From Kiritimatiellota bacterium (GTDB taxonomy: Bacteria > Verrucomicrobiota > Lentisphaeria > Oligosphaerales > JAADHN01), in assembly GCA_013151865.1 (NCBI GenBank), contig JAADHN010000048.1, positions 1-35,672 of the forward strand: a stretch of 35,672 bases of DNA, written 5' to 3'. The position numbers and the translations under genes were made by a program. The notes beneath the pieces were generated by a model that was given only the letters and a program-made list of their open reading frames with translations, searched no databases and was not told the DNA's origin. How positions within the stretch are numbered: position 1 is the first letter of the stretch; each line of letters begins with the position of its first letter. This document shows positions 33,501-35,672 of this stretch, piece after piece.

Positions 33501-35672
33501 GTCCACAGTGGCGGATACGGTGGCCACGCTCCAGGTGGCCGTCAGGCCGGAGAGCGCGTTGTCCGCGTTGAACCCTCCGGCGTCGCCGCTTTTCAGGACG
33601 CCGGGCACAAAGAGGCCGAACCGGTCCAATGCGAACTCACTGATGGTGGGCGGCGGGAGCGGAACCAACGCGATGGTCCCGGTGTTCAAATCGGCTTGGT
33701 CCGGACTTGCCGGCGCCAGACGCTGCCGGTGGGGAACGAATCCAGGCGCGCGCACTTCGATGTACACCGGCTGGATGTTGAAGTTGCCCAGCAGGAATGC
33801 TCCATTACTGTCGGCGACGCCCTCGGCAAGACTGTTCCCGCTGCGCCGGTGCAATACCCGGACCGAGGCGCCCGCCACCGGCTGTCCGAGGTGATCGTGC
33901 ACCGTGCCTGCAACGGTCATGCCCCGCCGCAGAGACAGGTCGATTCGGTATCGTGCAGGCAGGGGTTCGAGCCGAATCAGGCTGGCGGCCCACGATTCGT
34001 AAACCCACTGAGCGGGGGGCTGTACGTCGAAGACTCCCACGGAGTACATGGAATCGGCCGTGACCGGGGCGTCGTCGTCGCCGGTGGTGGTAAATGAGTT
34101 TACGTTGCCGGTCAGTTTCCCGGTCACGCCGGCGATTTCCTGATCCGGGTAGTCTGCGTTGACGCCGTGAATTTCGACCTCATAATGGCCGGCGACGAAC
34201 CAGGGGGCATGCCCTGGAAACATGTTGTTATCCGGGCCTTGGTCCCGCACCTGCAATTCCATCCCGGCCGTCACCGAGTCCGCGAAGAACCAATTCCCGC
34301 TGGCGTAACTCCGAACCCAAACCTTGAACGCCCCGCCCGCCGGCGCAAAGAAGGAGTTGGAGGTTGTTGAATCGGGGGCGGCATGAAAGGCCGACTGACT
34401 GAAAAAAGGTTGGAAAAAAAACGTGGATCGAATTTGAGAAGTCCCGAAATACTTCTTGACATACTTGTAGATGGGGTTGCCGTTCCAATCCGTGCCCGTC
34501 TGCTCCCATCTTTGAAAATCGACTTGAACGGACCCGGGAGAATTGTACTCCGGTTCGAGGGGAAAGCCCCAACCGATATCGTGCGTTACGCCTGGGAACA
34601 TGTACGTGGGGTCGGTGTAAACGGGATCGACCGGCGGCGGCTCTCCGGGCGGCGCCCAGGGCGCGATCAGGAGCTGGACAGGGCTGACCGACGTGTACCT
34701 CGGGTGCTGCACCGAGAGGGTGTAGCTCCCGGCCGGGAGGTCCCGGAGCAGGAATACCGGGTTGGCGCCGGCGTTCGGGTTCGGATCGCGGACGATGGGG
34801 ACCGTTTGCGTCACGGGGCCGACCGCCGTGACCGTTCCGGGGCCATACTGGTTCAAATCGAAGACCGTTGCATCGACGAAAGCGCCCGATGAGTCCTGGA
34901 GCAGCACGGCCGATTCGATCGGGTCGGTGGCTCCGGCACGCACCCTTCCCTTCAGGTTGACCGTCTGCCGGTGCAGGAACAAGTCTATGGATATCCGCTG
35001 TGCGGAATCCATTTGCAGCCAGCCCAGGTGATGTTCTTCCTCCCAATCCGGCCAAGGCCATTCGGCAGGGAACGGCCAGCCGGTACGGGTCCGGGCCGAC
35101 GGATCTTCCGGGTTGTCCCGGATTATGGAATGATGTCCCGTGTACTCGGTCATTCCGGGGATTCGGATTCCGTATCTTCCCGGCGGCAACAGCGTGGAGA
35201 AATACCCGTCCGTGTCGGATGAAACCACGGCTTGCAACGGGCCTTCGCGAAACAGATCGCTTCCGGCCTGTGACTCGATCCGAATCCCCTCTTGGTGCAT
35301 CGGCCGGAAGATGCGGGGATCGATCCGCTCCAGAGGGTCGAAGTCGTAAAGCAGCCAGGGATCGATCCGTTGGTCCGGGCCCGTGGCCAAGAGCCGCCCG
35401 CGCAAGACGGCAGGGACGGGGACCATCTCTACCGGGGTTTCCAGTTTCTCGTCATACGCCACTTCCAGGGCGATTTCCCGAGGCAGGAACTGAACTTCGA
35501 TATCCGTATCCCCTTCCGGAAAGCCCGGGACACCCGGGCGTCCGTCCCACATCACGGCGTTTCCTGAGAATTCCGGAAGCGCGACCAGGCGGCCGGTGTG
35601 TTTGACGTGCACCCAGTATCGCCCGGGAAGGAGCTGATTGAACACAGCAACGACACGGTCCCGTCCGTCGAT
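30105..35672 (-). CDS. Giant secreted multidomain protein (N-terminus beyond window)
   Basis: The frame is open from base 35672 to the TGA at 30105-30107, giving 1,855 residues of the C-terminal part; the GTG at 35645 is internal, because codons before it stay open to the edge. Beta-rich carboxypeptidase-regulatory-like domains fill the start; the clearest is at about 575-660 (GTVHDHLGQPVAGASVRVLH, then SNGAFLLGNF). About 660-1220 is beta-rich and unassigned. About 1240-1630 has repeated blades such as GDGGFLLVWTAIDAD, suggesting a beta-propeller. An Ig-like domain lies at about 1635-1705 (IQWTKDDEPIQ, GPEDAGVYRAVLVD). The final 140 residues hold two copies of a GWNL-containing unit. This build is typical of very large surface or secreted proteins in this group. 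The ligand is unknown. The stop is 52 bp from the convergent GH5-like gene. Confidence 0.88.
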   Translation of the reverse strand: MDGRDRVVAVFNQLLPGRYWVHVKHTGRLVALPEFSGNAVMWDGRPGVPGFPEGDTDIEVQFLPREIALEVAYDEKLETPVEMVPVPAVLRGRLLATGPDQRIDPWLLYDFDPLERIDPRIFRPMHQEGIRIESQAGSDLFREGPLQAVVSSDTDGYFSTLLPPGRYGIRIPGMTEYTGHHSIIRDNPEDPSARTRTGWPFPAEWPWPDWEEEHHLGWLQMDSAQRISIDLFLHRQTVNLKGRVRAGATDPIESAVLLQDSSGAFVDATVFDLNQYGPGTVTAVGPVTQTVPIVRDPNPNAGANPVFLLRDLPAGSYTLSVQHPRYTSVSPVQLLIAPWAPPGEPPPVDPVYTDPTYMFPGVTHDIGWGFPLEPEYNSPGSVQVDFQRWEQTGTDWNGNPIYKYVKKYFGTSQIRSTFFFQPFFSQSAFHAAPDSTTSNSFFAPAGGAFKVWVRSYASGNWFFADSVTAGMELQVRDQGPDNNMFPGHAPWFVAGHYEVEIHGVNADYPDQEIAGVTGKLTGNVNSFTTTGDDDAPVTADSMYSVGVFDVQPPAQWVYESWAASLIRLEPLPARYRIDLSLRRGMTVAGTVHDHLGQPVAGASVRVLHRRSGNSLAEGVADSNGAFLLGNFNIQPVYIEVRAPGFVPHRQRLAPASPDQADLNTGTIALVPLPPPTISEFALDRFGLFVPGVLKSGDAGGFNADNALSGLTATWSVATVSATVDVTLPGYDDAGGTPQSTSFSINDEIMEVWLVDKRWFEKPLVANTTQTQAMLTAPAPLTESTFRAFLKQITDAERDGADFFVIHSPGTLRTPPDAREATRTFEGTLKLHELPAGDFMPMVFVVTKYGVVTTADYRLPAGKKKLQGIRFPKWAATILEVIGMAATFAPDVDPSNVVPVGRFVPLPSFSSGLDLNPLTGYLTYEYRIGVQMIEGGKAPAAGPLALGPKTLGLGYKGEIGFKVNGENSTVELLAAGTVEKDSKEAFTLYTPAFLKGIFTVDSASVSGTLTRTIVQNLNPDFLDQDRAPDYRYRTKAGAFVKIRLLRDLTPLIEKFPAGGVLLGGLGRSGALVFNGVLDIGVGGGVERTSETFFPTPAEFGTVVPGQAPPVWHLLGGAGQTETVNKFNVQILAGVGINVTALSKNVSGSLIAQLGPPKDIVGQKGLKFTLNTRPEWPLITRVEGAFQLNGEVGVNLWGVKLSRSFNLHETRIDWRPGGAGGARNGGGWYDIVALDNSETVVTPALSPPAWFIGDTAAHEPAETVAADLPGGRSAALAGSGLAFVSTDNGEMTVRFALRSDTSWGTSNEIARAGVVLGVAAIALGDGGFLLVWTAIDADQLGDPFPNAGIWHARLDDTGAVIAGPTTLASAVGAAAVDPRLAPVGERILLVFAKASDGPMSDLVDLQFAVYDPVLGDWTAPPASIDVPRRLASWAMTGTAEVAVEPSGALLTVDDNGLTQAWMHTAGVWTGPTTVSDEAGRCAAVTVDETTGRFVAAIEDPTGVLRLWTLDATRRDVWRVLPGNGVTAAGLTALAVAGVPDGAAGTAFLLAWGAGGAETALFYALIRPDGELLAGPSRASDFAPGSIDRVMLETAGTLSATVFATRSTTDGGTAIEAPIAPGTDLPTGPAVRTFSPDKLVTEGAWTHLRVEADHAGALQIQWTKDDEPIQSAGTSTLEFRGIGPEDAGVYRAVLVDRNGIATAGPVRLGVTSDMVLELQPGWNLVGFPANGELSLAQLLAGTTGRGTLALGPVWAWDAATQSYAALAPDVSPPARVGLWVYSPTGGLSRPSPRTTAGSPPATLPGWNLYTPDTTGPMPEGVAGVGAVFDWDGRRYLPVRDTDAPALFILRSYWIFGAR

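Overview
The window is about 35.7 kb of GC-rich bacterial DNA with 16 protein-coding genes that I can support. All but one lie on the minus strand, and I see no tRNA, rRNA, CRISPR array or insertion sequence. The gene content suggests the Planctomycetes-Verrucomicrobia-Lentisphaerae-Kiritimatiellota group. Typical signs are a pseudopilin with the [21 protein letters not shown] stem, very large secreted LamG/thrombospondin-type-3 proteins, a GYF_2-TPR protein, a zinc-ribbon membrane protein and a DUF5060-like/GH5-like glycosidase. I favour Kiritimatiellota or Lentisphaerota, but no marker gene in the window proves it.

Layout from left to right: (1) positions 1-4884 hold the first 1,628 codons of a giant secreted protein made of repeated LamG and DxDxDG modules, running off the left edge. 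(2) 5688-9165 hold two membrane proteins of unknown role, one GYF_2/TPR and one zinc-ribbon/multi-TM. (3) 9774-12038 holds a secreted, probably glycosidase-like protein of no recognised family. (4) 12249-27204 is a long minus-strand series. Read in the direction of transcription it runs: pseudopilin, secretin, PilM-PilN fusion, PilO-like, PilP/GspC-like, GspE/PilB ATPase, secreted PA14/SGNH-like protein, processive family-2 glycosyltransferase, GT-C-like membrane protein, C4 zinc ribbon, PTS EIIA. Several junctions overlap or are under 20 nt. (5) 27647-30052, the only plus-strand gene, is a secreted GH5-like glycosidase transcribed divergently from the pseudopilin. (6) 30105 to the right edge is the C-terminal 1,855 residues of a second giant secreted protein with carboxypeptidase-regulatory-like, Ig-like and duplicated C-terminal domains.

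Taken together, block 4 encodes the secretin, inner-membrane alignment complex and assembly ATPase of a type IV pilus/type II secretion-like machine. It appears to be co-transcribed with a small polysaccharide-synthesis module: a QxxRW-type glycosyltransferase, an SGNH-like protein that has lost its catalytic residues, and a GT-C-like protein. The platform protein (PilC/GspF) and the prepilin peptidase are not here. The flanking secreted giants and glycosidases are plausible substrates of the machine; that is inference only. The coupling of a pilus/T2SS machine to a polysaccharide synthase and a pseudo-SGNH protein is the most promising unusual system in the window.

Three stretches over 300 bp carry no supported gene: 4885-5687, 9166-9773 and 27205-27646. 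Several intergenic gaps hold inverted repeats.
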